The position numbers and the translations under genes were made by a program. From Azospirillum tabaci (lineage in GTDB: Bacteria; Pseudomonadota; Alphaproteobacteria; Azospirillales; Azospirillaceae), in assembly GCF_014596085.1 (NCBI RefSeq), contig NZ_JACCJY010000006.1, positions 167,242 to 231,241 on the forward strand: a stretch of DNA of 64,000 nucleotides, in the 5' to 3' direction. The stretch's first letter is position 1; the number at the start of each line of letters is the position of its first letter. Below are positions 37,280-46,102 of this stretch, piece by piece. A model generated the notes under the pieces. That model worked only from the letters and a program-made list of their open reading frames with translations, had not been told where the DNA came from and did not search any database.

Positions 37280-38242
37280 TCAGGACTCCTCATAGCTGCG
37301 GACGAGGAGCGGCGTGGCGCGATCCAGATCCGCCATCGTGGACAGGGTGATCTCCAGGTCGCCCGTGCCGAAGTGGCCGATCTTGCTGACGTCGCGGGTG
37401 AAGCCCGGTTCGAGGGTCACGGTCTTCGGGTCGACCTTCAGAAACACCGTGACCTTGCCCGCCTGCGGGTACACCTCGACGCAGGCGAAGTTCTTGATGC
37501 GCTTGAAGGCGAAGTAGAACTGGAGCTGCTTGAACTGGACATCGTCGCCAAGGCCCAGCAGGAACGCCTTCAGGGCCTCGTAAAGATCCTTGATTGGCTG
37601 GCTCGCCTGCGCGAGCCGATAGTCGATGAACTGCGACTGGTATTGGTTCGCGCCAGTCGGCTTCGACACCGGCGCCTTGATGGGTGCATCGGCGAGGTCG
37701 GTCGGTGTAGTCGTCGGGGTGCGCGCGGCCACGGTGGCCGTGGTCGCGTTGACGAGTTCCAGCAGCAGAAGGTCATCGCCGCAGTGGCGGTAACGGATCA
37801 GCTCGATGTTGCGGTTGATCTGCTTGACCGCGTGTTGGTCGTAGTTGGTGAAGTCGCCGGCGATGCACAGCAGGCGCGGCGCCGACCATTCCACCGCCTT
37901 GGCCGTCTCGGCGCCCAGCGTCTCCATGACCAGCCACTGAAACTCCTTGCGGTGGTCGAGCAGCCAGTCGAGGTAGAAGAGCCCCTGGTTGATGACGTTC
38001 TCGTTGACCGCGCGCTTGTACTCGATGATGACCGGGCAGCCGTTCTCGTCGATGCCCAGCGTGTCGATACGCCCACCATGCACCTTGCCCGTCGAATACT
38101 CCGTGGCGAGGAAGCGCACGCCGAGCAGCGCTTCCAGGTTCTTCTCGAACAGCGTCTGCAATGACTTCTCGATGCTGGCGGACTTGGTCGGCAACTCGGC
38201 GACGCCGGCGGGCGTGACGCGGAACACCTTGATGTCGGACAT
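37280..38242 (-). CDS. NucS/DUF91-like PD-(D/E)xK nuclease-domain protein at the end of the hsd operon
   Basis: A 320-residue protein. Residues 20-120 carry a PD-(D/E)xK nuclease core of the NucS/DUF91 type: GGRIDTLGIDENGCPVIIEYKR gives Asp 60, Glu 74 and Lys 76. A linker rich in Thr/Ala/Pro (about 190-225) precedes a C-terminal domain (about 235-320, DLYEALKAFLLGLGDDVQF, RIKNFACVEVYPQAGKV) of DUF5655 type. The start at 38242 was chosen over a long upstream extension because GAGGAG precedes it and homology-like sequence begins there. It follows hsdS by 13 bases, so it should be co-transcribed with the restriction operon and may be an extra nuclease or DNA-end binding subunit. Confidence 0.78.
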   Translation of the reverse strand: MSDIKVFRVTPAGVAELPTKSASIEKSLQTLFEKNLEALLGVRFLATEYSTGKVHGGRIDTLGIDENGCPVIIEYKRAVNENVINQGLFYLDWLLDHRKEFQWLVMETLGAETAKAVEWSAPRLLCIAGDFTNYDQHAVKQINRNIELIRYRHCGDDLLLLELVNATTATVAARTPTTTPTDLADAPIKAPVSKPTGANQYQSQFIDYRLAQASQPIKDLYEALKAFLLGLGDDVQFKQLQFYFAFKRIKNFACVEVYPQAGKVTVFLKVDPKTVTLEPGFTRDVSKIGHFGTGDLEITLSTMADLDRATPLLVRSYEES

Positions 38243-38255
38243 GGACTCGGTCTCC

Positions 38256-39731
38256 TCAGCCCGCCTTGCGCGCACGCCCGCGCCGGGGCTTCTCCCCCGC
38301 CGCCACGCTCTCGGCGCGGATGCGCTCCAGCAGGACGGAGGCCGGCTCGTCGTCCGGATCCTGCGGGACGAGTTCACCCCGGAACGCCTTGGCGAGGATG
38401 GATTGGTCGAGGGCTGGCAAACGCTCCGATACGGAACGCCATGCAGCACGAAATACCTCGACGCGCCGCAATGCTTCCTCAATCCGGGCACACAGAACGA
38501 CCTGTTCGGCGGGCGGAATGACCGGGACGGGGAACGCCTTCAGCTTCGACAGGCTAATCGATGCGAGATTTACGCTTTGCTTCCCCTCACCGAAGAAATA
38601 TTTCTGACCAAACGTATTTCCGAAATGGGAGATCAGGAACGGGTTGATCTCGGCTGACAACAGGCGGGCGCGGAATACGTGGTTCTGGTGGATGCAGCGG
38701 TCGATCTCACCTGACCAGACCCAGCCTCGTCCCAGTTTGTCACGGTCGCCGCCTTCATTAAACAGAATGTCACCCCTGCGAAGACGCAACTGTTCAACTT
38801 CTTCTGCCGTAGCCTCAATTTCCTTTACTTGGGACAGGTCGAGGAAGCCACGCTGGACGTTGGCGACGCGCAGATAGGGTACGCTCTCCAGCGCCACACC
38901 GGCGGGGCGCTTTTTCCCCTTCGCCAGCCCTCCCTTCACCTCGGCAACGTCGGACAGCCGCGCCCAGCGCCATGTTTCGGGTAGCTTGACCGGAATATCC
39001 TCAGCTTCGACCTCCTCGCCCCTCACACCGTTGCGGGCCAGGAATGCCGTAGCCGTTTCCACTTCCGGATGCGCTTCGCGCCAATCCGCCGTCAGATCTC
39101 CACGGAAGGCGGCGGCGAGGATGGATTGGCGGTAGCGGTCGATGAGCGCCGGCAGAGCGTCCAGCGCCTCGCGCGCCCGGCGCGAACGCGCCGTCAGCGC
39201 CTCGATCTTCTCGACGATGCGGCGCTGTTCGGCCTGCGGTGCCAATGGAATTGGAGCCTTCTTGAGATCTTGGATGTTGATCCGCAACCGGCCAATCCCA
39301 TGGGTCAACTCCTCAACGGCCTTTCGACCAATGGGCGAGTTAAGCCAATGCATGACAAATCGAGGCTCGATGTGCTGCGTGGGCTTGAAGCGCAAACAAT
39401 CGGCTTTTACCAGTGCCGGACCAATATCCTTTGGTATTTCGCAGCACCGCCCAACCGGCTCTGCAAGAGCAGCCACGACCAAGTCTCCCGGGCCAATCGC
39501 ATGCTTTTTCAATTCTTGATAATGAGACTCTTCGATGTATGCCCGGTCGATGTCATTGAACGTCCCGACGCCAATGTTGCCGAGCCGCACAACCCGAACG
39601 CCCGAAGCCACATAGTGGGTCGACTTTAACTTGCTGCCGAAGGGGCCATCGGTGAGCGAGTTCGCTTCAGGGGCTGGCAAATCGCCTATTTGGGCAGTGG
39701 CCCACCCCACCGGCAATTCACCCTCGCTCAT
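38256..39731 (-). CDS. hsdS: Type I restriction-modification specificity subunit HsdS
   Basis: A 491-residue protein with the two target-recognition domains and two conserved helices of HsdS. TRD1 spans about 8-180 and ends in LAPQAEQRRIVEKIEALTAR; TRD2 spans about 235-420 and ends in VIPPAEQVVLCARIEEALRR. The pair of segments RQSILAAAFRGDLT and DQSILAKAFRGELV show the internal duplication typical of the family. The start at 39731 overlaps the hsdM stop by 4 bases (ATGA). The recognition sequence should be bipartite but cannot be read from the protein. GC content is lower in TRD1, as often seen in shuffled TRDs. Confidence 0.93.
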   Translation of the reverse strand: MSEGELPVGWATAQIGDLPAPEANSLTDGPFGSKLKSTHYVASGVRVVRLGNIGVGTFNDIDRAYIEESHYQELKKHAIGPGDLVVAALAEPVGRCCEIPKDIGPALVKADCLRFKPTQHIEPRFVMHWLNSPIGRKAVEELTHGIGRLRINIQDLKKAPIPLAPQAEQRRIVEKIEALTARSRRAREALDALPALIDRYRQSILAAAFRGDLTADWREAHPEVETATAFLARNGVRGEEVEAEDIPVKLPETWRWARLSDVAEVKGGLAKGKKRPAGVALESVPYLRVANVQRGFLDLSQVKEIEATAEEVEQLRLRRGDILFNEGGDRDKLGRGWVWSGEIDRCIHQNHVFRARLLSAEINPFLISHFGNTFGQKYFFGEGKQSVNLASISLSKLKAFPVPVIPPAEQVVLCARIEEALRRVEVFRAAWRSVSERLPALDQSILAKAFRGELVPQDPDDEPASVLLERIRAESVAAGEKPRRGRARKAG

Positions 39732-41191
39732 TCCGCTGCCTCCGCCGCGGTGCCATCCGCATCCTCGTCCGGTCCCAGCATGTCCGCCAGCGCCTCCATT
39801 TCCTCCAGCGCGGTGCGCAGGGTGTCGATGATCTCGGCGGCGATCACGTCGGGTTCGGGCAGTTCCTCGTCGGCGTTTTCGTCGCGCAGCCAGGTGATGT
39901 CCAGGTTGTCGCCGCGCGCGGCGATCTGCTCGCGGGTGAAGCGGCGGAAACGGCCCTGCTCGCCCTCGTCCGTTCGGGGCGCCTTGCCCAGCGGGTCGGG
40001 ACCGAAGGCGGCCTCGAACTCGGCGAAATGCTCGCGCGTCAGCGGGCGGGTCTTGCCGAACTGCGGCATGTTGGAGCGCAGGTCGTAGACCCAGACGTCC
40101 CCGGTGTTGCCCTTGTCGGTGCGGCCGCGCGTGAAGAACAGCACGTTGGTCTTGACGCCCAAGCTGTAGAAAATGCCGGTGGGCAAGCGCAGGATGGTGT
40201 GCAGGTCGCACTTGTCCATCAGGTCGCGGCGGATGTCGCGGCCGGCGTTGTCCTCGAACAGCACGTTGTCGGGCAGCACCACCGCGGCGCGCCCGCCGGG
40301 CTTCAGGCCGCGGTGGATGTGCTGGAGGAAGGCCAGCTGCTTGTTGGAGGTGGGATAGGTGAAGTCGTCGCGCGACGGCAGGCCGCCGCCCTTCTTGGTG
40401 CCGAAGGGCGGGTTGGTGAGGACCAGGTCGGCCTTGTGCAGCCGCGCCCCCTGCTCCGACAGCGCGTCGCCGAGTTGCAGGTCGCCCGAGACGTCGTGCA
40501 GCATCAGGTTCATCAGGCCCAGCCGGTGGGCGTCCGGCACCAGTTCCATGCCGTAGAAGGCGTTGTGGCGCTGGAAATACTGCTCGGACTCGGTCAGGTC
40601 CCACAGGTCGTTGGTGTGGGCCTTGATCCAGCGGTCGGCGGCGATCAGGAACCCGCCGGTGCCCGCCGCCGGGTCCTGCACATACTCGCCCGCCTTCGGC
40701 CGCATCAGCGCGACCATGCTGTCGATCAGCGGGCGCGGCGTGAAGTACTGCCCCGCCCCCGACTTCTTCTCGGTCGCGTTGCGCTCCAGCAGGCCCTCGT
40801 ACATGTTGCCGAGGCCTTCCTCGCGCGCCGAGTACCAGTCCAGCCCGTCGATGGCCTCCACCAGCGCCTTGAGGATGCGCGGCTGGCGCAGCGAGGTCTG
40901 CGCGTTCTGGAAGATCGCCTGCACCTGCGCCGAGCCCTCCGCGCCGAGGTGGATCAGCAGTTCCTTGTAGAAGGTCAGCTGCTCCACCCCCTGGCGCCGG
41001 CGGATGTCGGCCCAGCGGTAGTGCTCGGGCAGCTGGTCCTCGGCCCCGGTCTCCGCCGCCATCTTGAGGAAGATCAGGTAGGTCAGCTCCGTCACGTACT
41101 GGTGGTACGTGATCCCATCATCCCGCAGGATGTGGCAGAGATTCCAGAGCTTGGCGACGATGTCGGTTGTGGCGGTCATTTTTCCACTCAT
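39728..41191 (-). CDS. hsdM: Type I restriction-modification DNA adenine methyltransferase HsdM
   Basis: A 487-residue N6-adenine methyltransferase. The N-terminal helical domain (1-130) includes LWNLCHILRDDGITYHQYV; the catalytic domain has the AdoMet motif QDPAAGTGGFLIAA (172-185) and the catalytic NPPF at 260-263 (VLTNPPFGTKK). The C-terminal part interacts with HsdS. ATG 41191 is used; ATG 41179 (MTATTD) is an equal alternative. It is separated by only 6 bases from the AT-rich gene upstream, which is inserted between hsdR and hsdM in this operon. Confidence 0.95.
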   Translation of the reverse strand: MSGKMTATTDIVAKLWNLCHILRDDGITYHQYVTELTYLIFLKMAAETGAEDQLPEHYRWADIRRRQGVEQLTFYKELLIHLGAEGSAQVQAIFQNAQTSLRQPRILKALVEAIDGLDWYSAREEGLGNMYEGLLERNATEKKSGAGQYFTPRPLIDSMVALMRPKAGEYVQDPAAGTGGFLIAADRWIKAHTNDLWDLTESEQYFQRHNAFYGMELVPDAHRLGLMNLMLHDVSGDLQLGDALSEQGARLHKADLVLTNPPFGTKKGGGLPSRDDFTYPTSNKQLAFLQHIHRGLKPGGRAAVVLPDNVLFEDNAGRDIRRDLMDKCDLHTILRLPTGIFYSLGVKTNVLFFTRGRTDKGNTGDVWVYDLRSNMPQFGKTRPLTREHFAEFEAAFGPDPLGKAPRTDEGEQGRFRRFTREQIAARGDNLDITWLRDENADEELPEPDVIAAEIIDTLRTALEEMEALADMLGPDEDADGTAAEAAE

Positions 41192-41197
41192 TTTAAA

Positions 41198-42394
41198 CTA
41201 AATAAGCTCCAAAGATGAATAAAAATTTCCTCCAATCCTAAGTTCGGAGAATCCATTTTCTGATTTCGACGTTATTTTTCCGTTGCGACGCAACCCAGGA
41301 CAAGATTTTCCGATATCTTCGCTATCAATGTCGTTTATGGAGATACCATTAATAGCTGATTTCTCAACACCTTGGCGAATTATCGCGCTACTAAACTCCA
41401 ACCCATTGACTATAACTGGTAAATTGAAGTTAATTACCGCCTCCCTACCCATGAACACCCCAGAGCCGATCGAAAATTGCTGCATCGATCCTCGCCTCAG
41501 TTCGGTCACAGCATTTTCCTTTCTTTTACTGGCCTGTCTCCGGAGAGAGTCCACATGGGAATCTGGAAGGTCTAACCTTTCAGCATAGTCGACCCCACCA
41601 TCAGGATCCATGATTACTGATGAAGTAGACGGCAAGCCAGCAGCGCACAGAAGTTTTCCGACCATACCTCTTACTAAAGCATCATCAGCAATAGGAAGAT
41701 CCTGCTCCGACAAAACTAATTCTGCCTGCCATTCGGGATCGGCAACCACTATTTTTGAATCATGATCTTTTCCAGAGCACTCAACCAGCGTCCCAACCAC
41801 AATTCGCTCTCCAGAAACCGCGGCGGGAAAACTCATATTTTTTATTTGCGTCATCCCAGCCTGAATTTGCTTATTCAATGCAGAATAGCTACTTTGCGTT
41901 CCCTTGCATTCAATCTGATGATAAAAATCCGGCCCATATGACTTGCACACAAAATCAGGCGTCTTCCGAGCACCACTCTTTGCAACTTTTCCAATATAGT
42001 GGCCTCCCAGTTTTCGGAGTAGACGTTTTTCAAAATACGCTCCATCACAAAATTCCTCAAATTCAAGAAGTTCCTTCATACAATAAAAGGCGAATCCCAT
42101 GCCAAAATCATCACTCAAAATTGTCTTTTGATGTGAATCGAGTTCATTGCAAAAAGCGTTCAAAGCCAGCTTCCTGCCGTCATCCACACATGAGAAATAT
42201 CGCAACCAAGCCCAATACTCGGCCAATGAAATTCCTGATGCGCTTCCTGGGATGGTGACTAATCCTATAATAAGAAGAACTTCCGACAGTGGAAAACAAA
42301 AGCTGCAAGTACCTGTTGGAAACGTTCCGGGAACGGCTCGACTTACCGCAGCCCAAGAACTAGCATCAACGCTAAAATCGATCCATTTCTTCAT
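41198..42394 (-). CDS. AT-rich gene with PD-(D/E)xK-like motif, inserted between hsdR and hsdM
   Basis: A 398-residue protein of unknown family. Residues 146-164 read PDF...IECKG: Asp 147, Glu 162 and Lys 164 form a PD-(D/E)xK nuclease signature, with a preceding helix rich in Glu (MKELLEFEEF) that fits the fold. A hydrophobic patch at 30-50 is not clearly a membrane helix. Its DNA is much more AT-rich, with AAT/ATT/TTT codons, than every neighbour, which indicates recent acquisition. It lies on the same strand as the hsd genes, 65 bases after hsdR and 6 bases before hsdM. It could be an accessory restriction nuclease, a replacement effector or an anti-restriction factor; no family name can be given. 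Confidence 0.65.
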   Translation of the reverse strand: MKKWIDFSVDASSWAAVSRAVPGTFPTGTCSFCFPLSEVLLIIGLVTIPGSASGISLAEYWAWLRYFSCVDDGRKLALNAFCNELDSHQKTILSDDFGMGFAFYCMKELLEFEEFCDGAYFEKRLLRKLGGHYIGKVAKSGARKTPDFVCKSYGPDFYHQIECKGTQSSYSALNKQIQAGMTQIKNMSFPAAVSGERIVVGTLVECSGKDHDSKIVVADPEWQAELVLSEQDLPIADDALVRGMVGKLLCAAGLPSTSSVIMDPDGGVDYAERLDLPDSHVDSLRRQASKRKENAVTELRRGSMQQFSIGSGVFMGREAVINFNLPVIVNGLEFSSAIIRQGVEKSAINGISINDIDSEDIGKSCPGLRRNGKITSKSENGFSELRIGGNFYSSLELI

Positions 42395-42459
42395 TTTCTC
42401 ACCATATGATTAATATTTTTCTTAGGGAAATGCGGCATACATTGCTCTAAGCAAATTTA

Positions 42460-45400
42460 TTACCCAACTTTCCCCCAAATCCCCTCGCCGATCTCCCCTA
42501 GGATCGCCTCCAGCCGCCCGTCGAACACCCGGTTCAGCCGTGCGAAGCCGCCGCCCTGCTGGCGGAACTCGCCCTGATCCAGCGTCTCGCGGTCGATGAC
42601 GACCTCCTTCTTCATCTGCCGGGCGATGCGCTCCAGCCATTGCCGCTGCGCCTGCGTCCAGGGACGGCTGGATAGCACCCGGCGCATGGCGTGGTCCACA
42701 CGCTCGTCGTAGGGGAAGAGCGGATCGCCCAGCGCTGCCTGGCGGATGTAGCCGATGATCGAGGCGGCGATGTCGGCGTTGGTGGCGTCGCGGAAGGCGG
42801 CGCGCAGTTCCGCCTCGCCGAAGCCGTCCTGCTCCAGCTTCAATCGCACCTCGCGAAGCTGCGCGCGGGTCAGGTCGCGCGGGGCGTTGGCGACGGCGGC
42901 GAGCGCCGGGATGCGGTTCAGGTTCTCGGTGAGATAGCTGCGGAAGCTGGCGAGATAATCCTCCGGCCGGGTGATGCCGGGGCCGTAGCCGGTTTCCTCG
43001 TGACGGAACGAGTCGGCACCGGTGTAGAGCGGCACGTGGATCGGGTCGTCGCCGATGCGGGTGTCCAGCATCTCCATCAGCGCGCGATGGTCGAGCAGCA
43101 GGCGCGCCGCCTCCTCGGGCAGGGCCTCGCGCAGGCGGCGGATGAAGTTGTCCGGGTCGGTGCCCGCCAGCTCGCGGAAGCGGCGGGCGCCGCTGTCGGA
43201 CAGGCGGCGCTTCTTGCGGTGCAGCTTGGCGACGATCTGGCCGACCAGCCAGCGGGCCTGCTGCGCCCGGCGCTCCTCCACCTCCGGCGGGCCGATGAAG
43301 GGGGCTGGCCCTTCCTCTGCGAATCCTGTTGGGGCGAATCCCGTTGGCGCGAAGCCGGTCGGCGGCGGCGGCGCGTCCACCGGCGTGCCGGTGGCCTCGG
43401 CCAGTTCGCCCATCAGCATGGCGAAGGTGATGTTGGGGTTCGCCACGACCGGCCGCATCTCCGTCAGGTCCTGCATGGCGGCATAGAGGCCGACGGCGTC
43501 GAAGATGCGGAAGGCGGTCTTGTGCTGGCCGGGGCCGAACAGGTCCTCGCACAGGCGGGTGCCGCGGCCGATCATCTGCTCGTACAGGATGCGGCTGCCG
43601 ACCCGGCGGATGAAGACGAGGTTGACGATCTCCGGCACGTCGATGCCGGTGGTCAGCAGGTCGACGGTGACCGCGACCTTGGGCAGGGCCTCGTTCTTGA
43701 AGCGGCGGATCTGCTGCATCGGCTGGTCGGCCTTGCCGGTGATCTTCACCACCGCGTCGTCCTCGACGGCGCCGTAGCGCGCGGCGAAGGCCGTTTTGAG
43801 CGCGCCGACGACGATGTCGGCGTGCCGGTCGGTGGCGCAGAACACCAGGGTCTTGCCGGGCAGGCCCGGGTCGATGTGCCCGGCCAGCCATTCGGCGATG
43901 ACGCGGTTGAAGTCCGGCGTGATGACCTTGCGGTTGAAGTCCTCGACGTCGAACCGCACCTCGTCCGGCAGATGGACGAGGTCGAGCTGGCCCGTTCGGG
44001 TGTCCAGCACGTCCACGGCCGCGCCCGCGTCCCAGTGGATGCCCTGCTGGCTGAGCGCGGTGTGGGCGCGCAACGGCGGCTCGTGGTCCACCAGCCAGCC
44101 GTCGATCACCGCCTCCTGGTAGGTGTAGCGGAAGGCCGGCTCTCCGAAGATCTCCACCGTGTGCAGCGCCGGGGTGGCGGTCAGGCCGATCTTCACCGCG
44201 TCGAAGCGGTCGAGCACGCGCCGGTACTTGGAGATGTAGTCGCCCTGGTCGCGGAAACGGATCTCGTCGTCGCCCATCTCGCGGTCGAGCAGGTAGCCGC
44301 GGTGGCACTCGTCCACCACGATGCAGTCGTACTGGTCGATGGGCGGCGGGTCGTCGCTGTAGAGGGTGCGCTTGACCAGCGCCTGGACGGTGGCGATGTG
44401 CAGCTTGGTCTCGGGATCGGGGGCGATCTCGCCCAGGTCCTTCACCGCGAAGATGTCGGCGAAGACCTGCTGGTGCTCCATGCGCGTTTCCTTGAACGCG
44501 TTGCCGGCCTGCTCGCCCAGCGCCGTGCGGTCCACCAGGAACAGGATGCGGCGGAAGCGCTGCGCCTTCAGCAGGCGGTAGACCAGGGCGATGCAGGTCT
44601 TGGTCTTGCCGGTGCCGGTCGCCATGGCCACCAGCACCTCGCGCCGGCCGTTGCCGATGGCCTCCTCGATCCGGCGGATGGCGCGCTCCTGGTAGTCGCG
44701 GAGCGGGAAGTTGAAGGCGAAGGGGTCGCGCGCCAGCCGCTCCTGCGCTGCGTGCGGGTCGTTGCGCAGCAGCTCCAGCAGGCCGGACGGGGTGTACCAG
44801 CCGTCCAGCGCCTTGCGCAGGTTGTCCGCGTGGCGGGCGTCGCGGAACCAGGTGCCGGACGCCGTCTCGAACTGCCGCAGGAAGGGGCGGCCGTTGGTGG
44901 CGAACAGGAAGGGCACCCGTATGGCGCCCCACGGACCCTCCACCGGCGGTGCCTCGTCGCCATGGGTGACGAAGCCCTCGGCGTAGCGGCGCGCCTGGTC
45001 GATGGCGGCCGGGGCGTCGGCGTTGCGGCGCTTGGCCTCCACCACGGCCAGGGCGGTGAGCCCGGCGAACAGCACATAGTCGGCCGGGCCGTTCGCCGTC
45101 GGCCATTCCGCGATGGCGAGATTGCGCCCCTTCTGCGGCCGGGCGCCGGCGGCGAAGGTCAGGGCTTCGCTGTCGGCCTGCCATCCGGCATCGCGGAGTT
45201 GGGCGTCGATCAGGCGGCGGGTCTCGCGCTCGTCCAGGTCGATGCCCTGGCCGACCTCCTGCGCAAGCTCGACGCGGTGCTGGATCGCCTCGGGCGCTTC
45301 GGCGGCGGCGCTCGCCTGGGCGGTGGCCAGTTCTGCTTCCAGGCGCGCGCGGTCGGCGTCGGCCTCCTGCGCCAGCCGCTCCCACTCCAGACGCTCGGCG

Positions 45401-45975
45401 TCGGCGCGGGCGGCGCGTTCCTCGGCGGACAGGCGCCGTTCGGCTTCGGCCTGCGCCTCGGCCGCGATGCGCTCGTGCGCCAACTGCTGCTCCGCAACCG
45501 CCTTGCGCAGCCGCTCCAGCTCTGCCTTCAGCGCCGCGCCCTCGGCACGCGGATCGGGCGGCGGCAGGAAGGGGCTGGGGGCAAACGCGCGGTCGCTCGT
45601 GACGGTGCGATGAAACCAGACGCCCAGCGTGCGCGCGTGCTTCAGGCAGGACAGCGCGGTCGCGTGGTCGCCGTCCAGGTCGTGGGCGGCGGCGTTGCCG
45701 GCCTTGCGGATGAAGTGGAAGAGGTCCCCGACCTCGCGCGTCAGGGCGCCGCGGTCGCGCAAGCGGCGCAACAGGTCCGCCTGTTTCTCCTCGGGCGACG
45801 TCCACAGCCCCAGCTTCGCCGCGGTGAGCTGGGCCAGCAGTTCGGCGAACTGGCGCAGCTTGATGATGGCGGTGTTGGCATCCTCGGCGAAGAAACGCTC
45901 GGCCAGCGCCCCCAGCCGGTCGAGCTGGGTGTCATGCTGCGCCAAGAATGCGAAATTGACCGACCGGCCCAACAT
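42460..45975 (-). CDS. hsdR: Type I restriction-modification translocating endonuclease HsdR
   Basis: A 1171-residue subunit. Residues 1-130 are a DUF4145-like N-terminal domain; a Glu/Ala-rich coiled coil (145-235) follows. The nuclease core has Asp 299, Glu 313 and Lys 315 (ADYVLF, AVVEAKR). The SF2 translocase has Walker A ATGTGKT (452-458), the DECH box VDECHRGYL, LTATP and the C-terminal LLTTGIDVPEI plus QMIGRGTRLCED. The start at 45975 has GGGAGGAA before it and the N-terminal extension upstream is rejected. A Pro-Thr-Gly-Phe-Ala micro-repeat occurs near residue 900. A good promoter stands directly upstream. HsdR, HsdM and HsdS together form the complete restriction complex. Confidence 0.94.
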   Translation of the reverse strand: MLGRSVNFAFLAQHDTQLDRLGALAERFFAEDANTAIIKLRQFAELLAQLTAAKLGLWTSPEEKQADLLRRLRDRGALTREVGDLFHFIRKAGNAAAHDLDGDHATALSCLKHARTLGVWFHRTVTSDRAFAPSPFLPPPDPRAEGAALKAELERLRKAVAEQQLAHERIAAEAQAEAERRLSAEERAARADAERLEWERLAQEADADRARLEAELATAQASAAAEAPEAIQHRVELAQEVGQGIDLDERETRRLIDAQLRDAGWQADSEALTFAAGARPQKGRNLAIAEWPTANGPADYVLFAGLTALAVVEAKRRNADAPAAIDQARRYAEGFVTHGDEAPPVEGPWGAIRVPFLFATNGRPFLRQFETASGTWFRDARHADNLRKALDGWYTPSGLLELLRNDPHAAQERLARDPFAFNFPLRDYQERAIRRIEEAIGNGRREVLVAMATGTGKTKTCIALVYRLLKAQRFRRILFLVDRTALGEQAGNAFKETRMEHQQVFADIFAVKDLGEIAPDPETKLHIATVQALVKRTLYSDDPPPIDQYDCIVVDECHRGYLLDREMGDDEIRFRDQGDYISKYRRVLDRFDAVKIGLTATPALHTVEIFGEPAFRYTYQEAVIDGWLVDHEPPLRAHTALSQQGIHWDAGAAVDVLDTRTGQLDLVHLPDEVRFDVEDFNRKVITPDFNRVIAEWLAGHIDPGLPGKTLVFCATDRHADIVVGALKTAFAARYGAVEDDAVVKITGKADQPMQQIRRFKNEALPKVAVTVDLLTTGIDVPEIVNLVFIRRVGSRILYEQMIGRGTRLCEDLFGPGQHKTAFRIFDAVGLYAAMQDLTEMRPVVANPNITFAMLMGELAEATGTPVDAPPPPTGFAPTGFAPTGFAEEGPAPFIGPPEVEERRAQQARWLVGQIVAKLHRKKRRLSDSGARRFRELAGTDPDNFIRRLREALPEEAARLLLDHRALMEMLDTRIGDDPIHVPLYTGADSFRHEETGYGPGITRPEDYLASFRSYLTENLNRIPALAAVANAPRDLTRAQLREVRLKLEQDGFGEAELRAAFRDATNADIAASIIGYIRQAALGDPLFPYDERVDHAMRRVLSSRPWTQAQRQWLERIARQMKKEVVIDRETLDQGEFRQQGGGFARLNRVFDGRLEAILGEIGEGIWGKVG

Positions 45976-45994
45976 TTCCTCCCAGAGAGCACAC

Positions 45995-46023
45995 ACTATA
46001 CGGCGCGCAACGGGGTATGTCAC
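45995..46023 (-). promoter_or_regulatory. Sigma70-type promoter of hsdR
   Basis: On the minus strand, GTGACA (-35, 46023-46018) and TATAGT (-10, 46000-45995) are 17 bases apart, each one mismatch from consensus. A start around 45988 would leave a 12-base leader before the hsdR ATG containing GGGAGGAA. Confidence 0.6.
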
Positions 46024-46102
46024 CGGACGACCGCGACCTGGAGTAGACCAAGCGCTACTGCGTCGGTGCCGAAAGACGGCCTGTCGCGACGGCTGCCACC
46101 GG

